The notes under the pieces are model-generated. The model had not been told where the DNA came from and did not search any database. It worked only from the letters and a program-made list of their open reading frames with translations. DNA of 64,000 nt from Heliocidaris erythrogramma (taxonomy: Eukaryota > Echinodermata > Echinoidea > Camarodonta > Echinometridae): contig CM046863.1 in assembly GCA_025617745.1 (NCBI GenBank), positions 57,673,829 through 57,737,828 on the forward strand, in the 5' to 3' direction. This document shows, piece after piece, positions 34,578 through 43,543 of the stretch. The position numbers and the translations under genes are program-made. Numbering within the stretch: position 1 is the stretch's first letter; each line of letters begins with the position of its first letter.

Positions 34578-36236
34578 TTTTATTACCCACGCCGATGAAA
34601 TCGGCAGGGTTATGTAAAGGGCTCCGTATGTTTGTTTTTGTTTGTTTGTTTGTTTGTTTGTTTGTTTGTTTGTGTACAAGATAACAAGAGAACGGGTGAA
34701 CGGATTTGCACCAAATTTTCAGGAATGTTCAGAAAGTGACAGGAAAGAATCGATTAGATTTTGGTGATGATTGGTTGACCCCTGCACATTCTGTGTGACC
34801 TTGAAGTTTTGACCCTGTAGTAAAGTATAGGAACTTCAGTTCAGATAGTGACAGGAAAGAAACTAGAAAGATTGATGACCCCAAACTTCGCCTGCAGATG
34901 CAGAAATATTTTGGCCAATCAAAACACTCATTACTTCGTCTCACCAAAAGTCTATCTCAGGTTTATGAATTTTAGAAGACTTTTAAACCCATTATTTGCC
35001 ATTTCACTTCAAATCCGTACGAGCCTGCAATGGATATTCAAAGCCAACGTATCCCAGCAACAAGGGATTTTTCGCGGGCTTGAACTACTACTGCGAAAGC
35101 GGCTATGTACGGTATACTAATAGGCGGCTAGGCTCTATAGCTATCGCGCGCGATACCTTTTTTATCCACAAATTCATTTAGATTCAGGCTACCCTAGCCC
35201 TACGGCTTCTCCTCTATTTCTTATCTTCTGTGCATTTCTGTTTATTTTCCCCGGTTCTTTCCACTTTGTTGTGGAAGTTTTTGTGATTTATTTTATCCTG
35301 GTGGACGTGTAGTACGTGATTTTAATTGTTTTCGGTGAAAATCTGGTGAGTTTGTTCGACGTGAGTGAGTTTATCGCACTCGCGAGCGTTCGCGTGTGTT
35401 GATCTGAGTGAGTGCTAGTGGGCTGTGTAGCTAGCTGTACGTACATAACTATACACAGCGCTGTCGCGAAGTGACGGCGATCTGGTCGGGCTAGGGAGTA
35501 CATAACCCCAGGGAGTCAGCCTGTGCCTGGCTCACTGTAGTAGGATTGAACTTTTTTCTTTGGGTTATAACGGTCCTGTCATATAACTAGTTTATACCTC
35601 ATTTATGTCTGTTTGAGTGGATTTCGTAGTTGTAAAATATATACAAAAACTGTATTTTTTTTTTAATTTGTGTGGATTTGCAAAATTTGGTGGCTGATCG
35701 AGGTTCGCCGAATACGGGCATGCACGCCAGTATCCACTTTGACTTTGTTGATGGGTGGTGACTGAGCTGAGTGAGTAAGCTCTGTGCCTCGCATGCATGT
35801 CATTTTGAAGTCTAGATCCAACTTTATTTGTCGTCATATATATTTTATCCAAGCCCGATGAAAAAAAAACAACAACCCCAATTGCAATGTAATTTAAAGA
35901 TAGAACATGAATACATTTACTAACACTTACATGACTGAACACTGAATACAAATTGCTAACATTTTTTTTTCTCACCACGCCACGCTCTCTGACATGTCTA
36001 ATCAATTACTTTTAGGGGAGGGATGTTTCAATAAAAAAATATCTTTTTCAGAAGAATTTTTTCAAGGGTGGGGATACACAAAGCTATGACCTGGATATGG
36101 CAATATTTATGGGGGGGGGGGGGAGATGTGCCTCTTGTTATCCCCTTTGAATGGCTACTGCTTACAAAAATAATCGCAACAAAACAAAACCTATATTGGG
36201 TTAAGGCGTGGGTCTGCCGCCTTTGACGGCCTTTCT
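34578..36236. mobile_element. Probable non-autonomous element with hairpin ends
   Basis: The left part has CCCACGCCGATGAAATCGGC (hairpin GCCGATGAAATCGGC), followed by GGGTTATGTAAAGGGCTCC and a GTTT repeat (34627-34672). Near 36202-36236 the inverse of CCCACGCC occurs with another hairpin (GCCGCCTTTGACGGC). The two ends resemble each other in layout but only partly in sequence, so the limits are tentative. No ORF of note was found inside. Confidence 0.4.
34627..34672. repeat. GTTT tetranucleotide repeat
   Basis: About ten TTTG units in a row. Confidence 0.95.
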
Positions 36237-36484
36237 AGTTTGTGTTGTTTTTATAATCATCAGATACGCAGTTGACATAAAACTTATACGATTGCCATCT
36301 GTAAGCTTCCCAGTTTCTAGTGATACATTAATTGCCATATTTGTGATTTTCTTTGAATATCTACTTTAACTATAATTATATTAGGCCATTTCGTCTCCAT
36401 CGTCCACCAGTCAGATCGAGAAGGCGTCCACCATGGTTGTGTCGTCCTGTCTGAAACGTGAACGCCGTTTTCAGTTATGACGTC

Positions 36485-36890
36485 ACGTGAAGAATAAAAA
36501 GAAATAAATATATAGGAAATGACTGAAAAAAGATTGTGATAGCATATAGAAATATATAAGAAAAGATGTGATAAAGAGAAGATGAGAGAAGGAGAAACAA
36601 AGAATAAGATAAATCAAGAGAAATGAAAGGAGAAAACAAATAAAACGAGGAGAGATAGAAAGAAAAATGATAGGAGAAAAACGAAGAATGGCAAGGAAAA
36701 ATAGAAGAACAAGGAATAATACAAGGAAAGATAGTAAAAAAAAGAATAACATATGAAACAAAAAAGCACATCAGGAAAGGAAAGAAATAAAATGATAGGA
36801 GCAAAACAAAGAATGAAATAAGGAAAGAAAACAAGAGAAATGAAAGAAGAAAACAATGAATAACATCATGAAACGAAGAAACAAACAGAC
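36485..36890. repeat. Purine-rich tract
   Basis: About 0.4 kb of nearly pure A/G on the plus strand with loosely repeated AGGAAAGAAATAAAATGATA-like words. Minus-strand Phe/Ser/Leu ORFs over it are composition artefacts. Confidence 0.85.
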
Positions 36891-36934
36891 GATTGGTACT
36901 ACAAAACTTAAAGATAACATTTAACAAATTCATA

Positions 36935-36970
36935 GTGACGAAGCTTTTCGACCTGCACTCATCGGGTCAC
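36935..36970 (-). ncRNA. Decayed type I hammerhead motif, second PLE
   Basis: Minus strand: GTGAC (stem I), CCGATGA (core with U4 changed to C), a poorly paired stem II region GTGCAGGTC, GAAA, a two-pair stem III (AA GC TT), cleavage triplet TTC, then GTCAC (stem I, fully paired with GTGAC). It lies just downstream of a PLE GIY-YIG C-terminus (37051-37390), the same relative place as the intact motif at 13665. The core change and the missing stem II make it a likely inactive relic. Confidence 0.5.
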
Positions 36971-37050
36971 AACGCAGGAATGAGAGAATACAAGAAAGTA
37001 CAAAAGTCAAGGAAGTGTGTGTACAGCGTCCCGGATATGATCCGGGCACG

Positions 37051-37390
37051 CTAAAATAATCGAAGCGCTTGTACAAACTCCTTTTGTCGGCACAATAGCG
37101 GATCTCTCGAATGAATGAACAACGCTTCTAAGAAGCGAAGATGTTGAAAGCTGCGTGCTCGGGCAACAATAGTGAAATGAGCCGGGTTATACGCCTTGGA
37201 ACAAGCCGGACTATTCAGCAAGTGCTGACCAATAGCAGAGTCGCTGTGACTGCGGCATTGAACATTAGCGACGCTAGCAGCGGTTTTGCAATTACGCTTC
37301 GTCTGTGCTCGGCTACCAGCTGATGTATGTCGTACCACGGAGGGTACGTGCTGTTTAATGCGGTCCGCTAGACGCTGAGAGGCCGTACAT
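37051..37390 (-). pseudogene. PLE GIY-YIG C-terminal fragment
   Basis: The minus-strand frame gives SQRLADRIKQHVPSVVRH, then AIGQHLLNSPACSKAYNP, then LEALFIHSRDPLLCRQKEF and a stop at 37051. This is the C-terminal half of the GIY-YIG nuclease domain with the terminal block typical of Penelope-like ORFs. The N-terminal half and RT are missing; the coding similarity stops where the minisatellite begins (37393), suggesting that the array replaced or cut the element. It belongs to a different PLE lineage from the copy at 13339-16807. Confidence 0.75.
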
Positions 37391-37392
37391 CT

Positions 37393-37852
37393 CAGTTGTC
37401 CGGGGGTAGTTGTCCTGGGGGTGGTTGTCTTAGGGTGTGGTTGTCAAGGGGTAGTTGTCCGGGGGGGGGGGGGTAGTTGTCCAGGGGGTGGTTGTCCTAG
37501 GGGGTGGTTGACGGGGGTAGTTGTCCTAGCGGGTGGTTATGTCCGGCGGGTAGTTGTCCGTGGGTAGTTCTCCGGGGTGTAGTTGTCCTGGGGGTGGTTG
37601 TAATAGAGGGTGGTTGTCCGGGGGTAGTTGTCCGGGGGGTAGTTGTCCTAGGGGGTAGTTGTCTGGGGGTAGTTATCCGGGGGTAGTTGTCCTAGGGGGT
37701 AGTTATCCGGGGTACTTGTCCTAGGGGGGTAGTCGTCCTAGAGGGTGGTTGCCCGAGTGGGTAGTTGTCCTAAGGGTAGTTGTCCTGGAGGGTGGTTATC
37801 CTAGGGGTGGTTATCCGGGGGTGGTTGTCCAGGGGGTAGGTGTCCGGATATG
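37393..37852 (+). repeat. G-rich minisatellite, GGGGGTAGTTGTCC family, 0.46 kb
   Basis: The same unit as 9094-11260. Starts directly after the PLE fragment and ends GTCCGGATATG at 37842-37852. Confidence 0.93.
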
Positions 37853-38269
37853 CCTTCCAGTAATAAGCCAGTTCGGGGTTAGCGCATGGTACAAATGACC
37901 CCAAATATCCACATATATTTTAGACATGGAGGGTCCCTTTATATGCACTTCAGAAAAATAACTCTGGGAGTGATAGAGGTGCCTCATGAATAGCTTTTGT
38001 TTCCCCCTTTAAAAAGAATACTTCCAGCTGGATATAATGGAATGCACCATTAGCGCATAATTGAATAACGATTACATGACATTCATGAGCACATATCGAA
38101 TATTAGTGTCAGTGGGTTTTAGAATTTGGTACAGATGACCTTTATCTGCTCATGCTCAGATTGCATTTCCGAAGTGGCTTATTGATTCAGAACATCGGTA
38201 ACAGTTTTAAAATAATATGATCATTGTACTCATAGGACAAGTTTATTTCCCTTTTTACATTCTTCAATA
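37853..38269. other. Non-coding stretch
   Basis: No gene or repeat was recognised. Confidence 0.45.
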
Positions 38270-38830
38270 AGAAATACAAGTTAAAGTTTCTAGTTACCTC
38301 AGGGTGAAATGTTAAATCATTATCGTGCATGTATTGAATACAGGAAACAAAGGCCACATCCTTCTGATATAACAACAAAAACAGGTGTCTTTTTTTCTAT
38401 CGTGTGAAAAAGTCGTTCTAGGGGTTACAGGATGTGGCTGAAAGCACTTTAAACATGTCGATCTTGCTTGGGAATACCAAGCCAAAGGAAATAACTAGAC
38501 CTTTACTAACATTACTCAGCCCATATATACTGGAAAAAATTTACCTGGGTCAAAAAGTCCCAGGCATGAAAGCGGAGTGCAGATCAAGTGATAGAAGTGA
38601 TAGAGTGAAATGAAAATACAGACATTGGACCGTAGCCTATTCTGTGCAAATTATACCCGACCCTGGATATAAAGTCGATTTTTAACAATGGAAGGTAGAG
38701 GTATACGTTTTTTTCTATCCGTTAGTTTTGTCTAGAGCACTGCCCTCCCCCCCCCCCCCCTCCCCCGAGCAGAAATACATTTTCAAACTCACTCAGTGCA
38801 TGCGGCGTGCAAATCCAGCGACAGAGCCTG
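38270..38830 (+). repeat. Dispersed repeat, copy C (no SINE)
   Basis: Shares CAGGAAACAAAGGCCACATC, GGGAAATAACTAGACC-like and GATAGAGTGAAATGAAAATA blocks with copies A and B, and further TTTTCAAACTCACTC with A only. It lacks the tRNA-derived SINE. Confidence 0.75.
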
Positions 38831-38861
38831 AATTTGCCTGGTGAAACCTCTAAACAGGGTA

Positions 38862-39215
38862 TACAGTGCGTCCCAGAAAAAACGAGAAAGAAACGTTTTA
38901 TCGATGTTTAATCATATCTTAATCACAATTGTAATTAATAAATGACACATATTTCTAAGCTTGGATCCTATTCTTTCATTGGATATCATAGGATAACATA
39001 CTTCACGCATGAGTGAATAAAGAGAAGCAGGGCTACCAAAAAGTCGTTTGGCCAACGATATCTGAATTTCAAAGAGATAATCACACTTCCCCTCCTCCAA
39101 TGATGTCTACAGATCTGTTTTAGTCTGTCATAAGGGAATGAATAATATATTTGAAGCGATATACAACAACATCTTTCTAACGGTATGAGGGCCATTTTCC
39201 CCATTCATGTCAATT
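38862..39215. mobile_element. Possible DNA-element fragment, one end only
   Basis: CAGTGCGTCCCAGAAAAAAC at 38866 resembles a Tc1/mariner-type MITE end. No inverse end was found before the AAT repeat. ORFs here are short and unrecognised. Confidence 0.3.
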
Positions 39216-39216
39216 T

Positions 39217-39258
<42 letters not shown>
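39216..39258. repeat. AAT trinucleotide repeat
   Basis: About fourteen AAT units. Confidence 0.95.
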
Positions 39259-39260
<2 letters not shown>

Positions 39261-39584
39261 TTATATACCGCAAATTGCAAAATTGCCTCTAAGCGGTCGA
39301 AAAGACAAAGGAATGATAAAAGTTGACTAGAAAAAAAAAATACTTTGCACAACAAATTACATCATTCAATCAATACCCTCCAGTACACAATAATAGTAAA
39401 AAATTACAAAGCACAACCAAAAATGGAACTTATCACAAATAAATAGTAGTAGTAGTAGGCCTTGCATAACTACACAAACATAAAGGATGGAAAGGCCATA
39501 TAGGGATATCAGATTTAAGATTTATGAGTTGTTGATAATAGGAATGATTTATGCGATAGCCAACCAAATGTGCGGTTAGTTAAA

Positions 39585-39645
39585 CCCTAAACACTAACCC
39601 TAAGCCTAAACCCTGAACTCTAAAGCCTAACCCCAACCCTAACCC
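39585..39645. repeat. Interstitial telomere-like repeat (CCCTAA)
   Basis: Degenerate CCCTAA/CCTAAA units (AACCCTAAACACTAACCC then CCCTAACCCTA) over about 60 bp, matching the animal telomere motif. It is internal and imperfect. Confidence 0.75.
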
Positions 39646-40380
39646 TATATATTGTTTTCATTTTGGGTGGCTCTCGCAAAAGGAAGTTTAACCCTAAAAG
39701 GGCCGGGGGTGGAATCCCCCCCCCCCCCCCTGGACGTTTCTCGCGATATGTCCGCAACGCGCATAGCAGTCGCCACAGCGTTTCATGACTTTTTTCTTTC
39801 GAATCTCACGCATCTTTTGAGGCCAAATTCGCGATGTCCGGGCATGCGGTGCCGAAGTTACGCAACATTTCGTACTTGCACGTCAAACCGAAAATTGCTC
39901 AAAAAAGTGATTTCATGTGTAATTTCAATACAAAATGTGTTTTCAGCCAAAATTTAGAAATCTATGAATATTTTTATATTTGCTAATTGAAATTAATTTA
40001 TTTTGGGCTTTTTATGTTCGCGAAAGTGTCCCTGACAAATTTCATCCAAAAAACAATAAAAACAGAGAAATACATAAGAAATAAAAAAACAATAAAATAC
40101 ATAAGAAATCAATTTTGATACCGAATTTCTATTCAAGTATATTTGCTAAGAATACTGGAAAGAGTTTCTAGACAAAGAATTAGCATATTTTGGGCTTTAT
40201 TTAATGAATTTTCATAATTAATTAATGTGAACATTTTTCGGAGCATTTAACTATACAGTTTGGTAGATTACATTGTGGACTACGTGCGTGCAGATTTTCG
40301 GCGCAATCGCGCGCTCGACGGACGAGATATCGGGGGGGGGGGGGGGGGTGTGGATTCCACGGTGAGTCATTTAAAGGGTC
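39646..40380. other. Non-coding stretch bounded by C and G runs
   Basis: GGGGGTGGAATCC leads into a C run (39716-39731). A G run at 40331-40349 is followed by GTGTGGATTCCACGGTG. The opposite-facing GGATTCCAC words suggest the two ends of one ~0.65-kb non-autonomous element, but this is tentative. No ORF of note was found. Confidence 0.4.
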
Positions 40381-41038
40381 ACTAAAATAAAAAAATAATT
40401 GCCCTTTTTTCGTAGGAAGGTGTCATCAGGAGCCAAAAAATATCCATCACACAATTTTGTATGCATTCAGTCACATTTTATAATCATTTGAAAAGTACAT
40501 TTTTGCTGATTTACACAGTCATAAGCCCCGCCCCTAAAAAAAAACCATCGAAGCGACATCGTGATCACGTGATCTCTGACGCATGAAAAGTAAGGGAAAA
40601 TATTCCACTAACCTATACCGTGCGCGCCCGGAGGCCCCCGGCAGGCCTAGCCCGATGCCGAGCATGATATTCACCGCATCGACCATTTGCAGTGCGTATT
40701 TTCGTGTGTTTAATTCCTCACAATAACTTTGATTTGGGGACACAGTTTCATCAATAATGGCTAATCGGTGTATAGTTGCGGGCTGTAGCAAGACCCCTAA
40801 AAATGGTGTAAGCCTACATCATGTTCCTAAAGATGAAAATCTACGGCCAAGTGAGTGGAGTACAATCTGCAGCGATCAATTTGCCGAAGATGATTTTGAG
40901 GATCCTGGCCTGTATTCCGAATTTGGCATGAAGAGAAGGATAAGCTAGCTAAAAGATTCAGCTATTCCAACGATCAGACTTGGAGTCAAGTCTTCCAATT
41001 TGTTTTTCAACGACAGTAGCTGTGCAGCAGCTTCACCC

Positions 41039-41095
41039 GTAGACCGAAAATTCTGTCTCTCGTTCGTCGAACGAGAGACAGCATTTTCGGTCTAC
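41039..41095. repeat. 57-bp near-perfect palindrome
   Basis: The arms GTAGACCGAAAATTCTGTCT (continuing CTCGTTCG) meet at a single central base and pair with one mismatch. It lies inside the THAP remnant frame. Confidence 0.95.
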
Positions 41096-41105
41096 TTAAC
41101 CCGTA

Positions 41106-41143
41106 ACTCCAGGGAGCTCCAACGCGTTGGAGCTCCCTGGAGT
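41106..41143. repeat. 38-bp perfect palindrome
   Basis: ACTCCAGGGAGCTCCAACG followed immediately by its exact inverse. It starts 10 bases after the previous palindrome. Confidence 0.97.
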
Positions 41144-41341
41144 AACTTCACCCACGGCCCTTCACCGTATTCTGCGAGGGGTTCAAACATAATTTATAAT
41201 ATGGTCGAATTTCCCCTTGCCACTCGAGCTTCTTTGCCTTCGGGGTCTGATAAATCATCTGATAAATCAGAGTTCGTATCTGCATGGCTCAGAAAAGTCC
41301 TCCAACTCGGAATCGCGGGCACTTTTCCTCTCTCTATATAA

Positions 41342-42973
41342 GTTACTCGAATTCAGCCAAAATCTAAGTCAGTACTAACGTATTATGTAAAGCGAAGTAA
41401 AAACAAAACCCGTAAGTGAAATAAACAAAACAAAAGCGTTCACCAGTCGTTATGTACGAGGGGAACATAGTCACTGCCGTACTAAAAATGTGTAGGACAT
41501 TGTACATACAGACGCATAAAACGGCTGTGCACGCGTTTATGACCAATGCAAAACTTTCGTTCGGCAAGCTCAGATGGATGAGAACATTGTTCAAAAGAAA
41601 AGCTAAAAAACGAAACAAGAGCTGTATATTTGGGCAAAAGCGTTTTCTGATCTTGTAGAAAATATATTGCTAATGATTATTCACTCCTAAGATTATATTG
41701 ATTAATTTCCTTTTTTTCATAAATTGTCCGTCGAACAGAGGGGTCAAATACCGCATTCTTTTCAAGTTCCTCCAGCTTCTTTCTTAGTTTCGCTTTGTTT
41801 TGTTATTAAATGTTTTGAATATAATTATTGTTAGGGATATTGTTTATATTTGTTACATGTACATTGTTATGTTTACTTGGAGTTATGACGTGCTTTATAA
41901 CGTGCATGTATTTGGTTTTATATTTACTATTATGTTATGTTGTACATGTATATTTATATGAGTACTTCAATTTGGAGGAACAAACAAAAACACTTACAAA
42001 AAAAAGTTTGTGAGGGTGTGAGTGTGTGTGTGTGGATTATTCGTAATTAATGTATAAAGTAGGCGATTATGAAGGACTGACTTCTAAATTATGTTATATA
42101 ATCTTTATAGATATATGAATTAACGAAACCTTTGCGTTTAGACACGCGGAAATAACACATTTAAATAATACATCTGGAATTGCGACTTGCTTTTTGACCG
42201 CCAGATTATGTACCTTAGATGGTAAATTGCGTGAATTTCAGTTGCAATTATTACATGATATCCTATATTTTAAACTGTATCTATTCGGCTTTATATCGTC
42301 TAACTGATGTTCTTTCGGAGGAAAGGAAATTTGAGGTATACAATCAATTGTTTATGAAGCGTAAATTAGTTTTAAACTTGTGGAAAGAAATAGGGGAATT
42401 ACAAATGAAATTGATAGACTTAAATACTTTAAAATGGGAAGAAATATTAGTTGGGTAAGATGGAAAATCAGAAAAAAACATATGTACATTAACCACAGTA
42501 CTTAATTATACTCATGAAATATATGATATACGAAACGAGATCAAAAGGTAAGCCCCCAACAAAGAAAGAAATGTATAATGCAGTTTAAGAAAGTAAAGAT
42601 AATGAACATAAAAAAAGCAATAGCTCGAAATAAGTTAAGTCTACATCTAAAAAAAAATGAATTATTTTAAATGTTGGACGGAGGGAAGATATACACCAAA
42701 ATATCACAAACAAATTAAAAGAATTATATTGTGCACCTATCAGGTTTTAATCTATACCCTGTTCATTTAAATTGTACTATGGCTCTTTAATTTTATGAAT
42801 GGCATGTTATGGAAATATATCATTTGTATTCTGTTTATTGCTATGTTGAATTATATTGTGTAATGGATGCTTAATTTTCAATATTAATGTTGCGAATCTG
42901 AATCAAGGAATAAAAATTGTGAAATGAAAAAAAAAGAAACTAGCATGTTTTCTTTATATGGTGATTTCCACAG
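41342..42973. other. AT-rich non-coding stretch, probable intron with LINE tail
   Basis: A short frame at 42219-42458 is not recognised. Near 42908-42932 AATAAAAATTGTGAAATG is followed by an A run, resembling the 3' end of a plus-strand LINE. A TG-type repeat lies at 42015-42035. It ends at a good splice acceptor (TTTCCACAG, 42973). Confidence 0.4.
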
Positions 42974-43233
42974 AACAATGGAGTCCGAGTTGATGGCACT
43001 TGCCAAACACGTACCACATGACAATTACTCAGAACTTTGTAACGCTCTTGGTTACTCCTTTGCGGAAAGTGAAAATGTCCGCGTTAAAAATCTCAATGAC
43101 TACAGTAAGGCTATGACAGAGATTCTCATCGAGTGGAAGACCAAACAAAAAGACATCACCGAATCTCGATCCATTCTGGCAAGCAAGCTCCGTGAAGTGG
43201 GTCTTGGTGAACTGGGTGAAAAGTTATCCAAAG
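42974..43233 (+). CDS. Death-domain exon of a host gene
   Basis: This 260-nt exon lies between acceptor TTTCCACAG (ending 42973) and donor AAAG|GTAAAA (43234). Its frame reads MESELMALAKHVPHDNYSEL, NALGYSFAESENVRVKNLND, then ILIEWKTKQKDITESRSILA and LREVGLGELGEKLSKG. This is the six-helix Death-domain pattern, including the helix-2 'W/Y..L...LG' part, the helix-4/5 tryptophan (IEW) and the L..L...G....E.L ending. Death domains mediate homotypic assembly in apoptotic and innate immune signalling (FADD, TRADD, MyD88, NLR-like proteins). The frame joins in phase with the next exon at 43385. Upstream exons are not visible. This is the most gene-like host sequence of the window. Confidence 0.72.
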
Positions 43234-43384
43234 GTAAAATGCTGCTGAAAAAAATATTGCACATTGGAAAAATTATGTTTACTGTCCATTTAGATGAAGT
43301 ATGTTGCTTGTAATATGCCTCTCATTTGAAAATGTATAGTAATGAGAAAGGGAAAAAGGGAAATTAATTCTTGATCTCTTGCAG

Positions 43385-43458
43385 GTGCATACCTCCCAAA
43401 GCAGCAGGAACCGTGGGACGAGAACACTCGACTGCAAACTAACCCTGGTATTTTGTAA
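43385..43458 (+). CDS. Terminal exon following the Death-domain exon
   Basis: Acceptor CTCTTGCAG ends at 43384. The split codon G|GT joins the exons, and the frame reads AYLPKQQEPWDENTRLQTNP, then GIL and TAA at 43456-43458. The intron (43234-43384) is 151 bp. An alternative donor CCTG|GTATTT at 43448 could splice this onward instead. A 5'-truncated LINE inserted 74 bp downstream (43544) lies in the 3' UTR or next intron. Confidence 0.6.
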
Positions 43459-43543
43459 AATAAGGAATCAAACCACATGAGTTTATTTAAGTGTTGTTTA
43501 TCTCCCTTAACGCACATTTATGGTGTGGAAAAATATGAATTCT

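Larger units (their letters stand above)
40757..41341 (+). pseudogene. THAP-domain gene remnant
   Basis: The ATG at 40757 opens a THAP zinc-finger start: MANRCIVAGCSKTPKNGVSL, with the C-x4-C pair, the histidine block LHHVPKD, then CSDQFAEDDF. About 13-16 residues between the two halves, including the usual first conserved tryptophan, appear deleted. A TAG at 40946-40948 interrupts before LKDSAIPTI, where the family has its AVPT-type end; the frame then stays open to 41341. THAP domains bind DNA and occur in P-element transposases and host regulators. The later coding part is built largely from two palindromes (41039-41143), so its protein meaning is doubtful. It could be a P-element relic or a domesticated gene copy. 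Confidence 0.75.

Noticed and set aside
36475..36933. 152-codon Phe/Leu/Ser ORF resembling a membrane protein
   Set aside because: It lies over a purine-rich tract; the hydrophobic translation is a composition effect.
39585..39645. True chromosome end
   Set aside because: The telomere-like units are few, degenerate and flanked by ordinary sequence on both sides.
42219..42458. 79-codon ORF with Lys/Leu/Glu-rich helix
   Set aside because: No family recognised and no splice signals that join it to the Death-domain exon; left as part of the probable intron.
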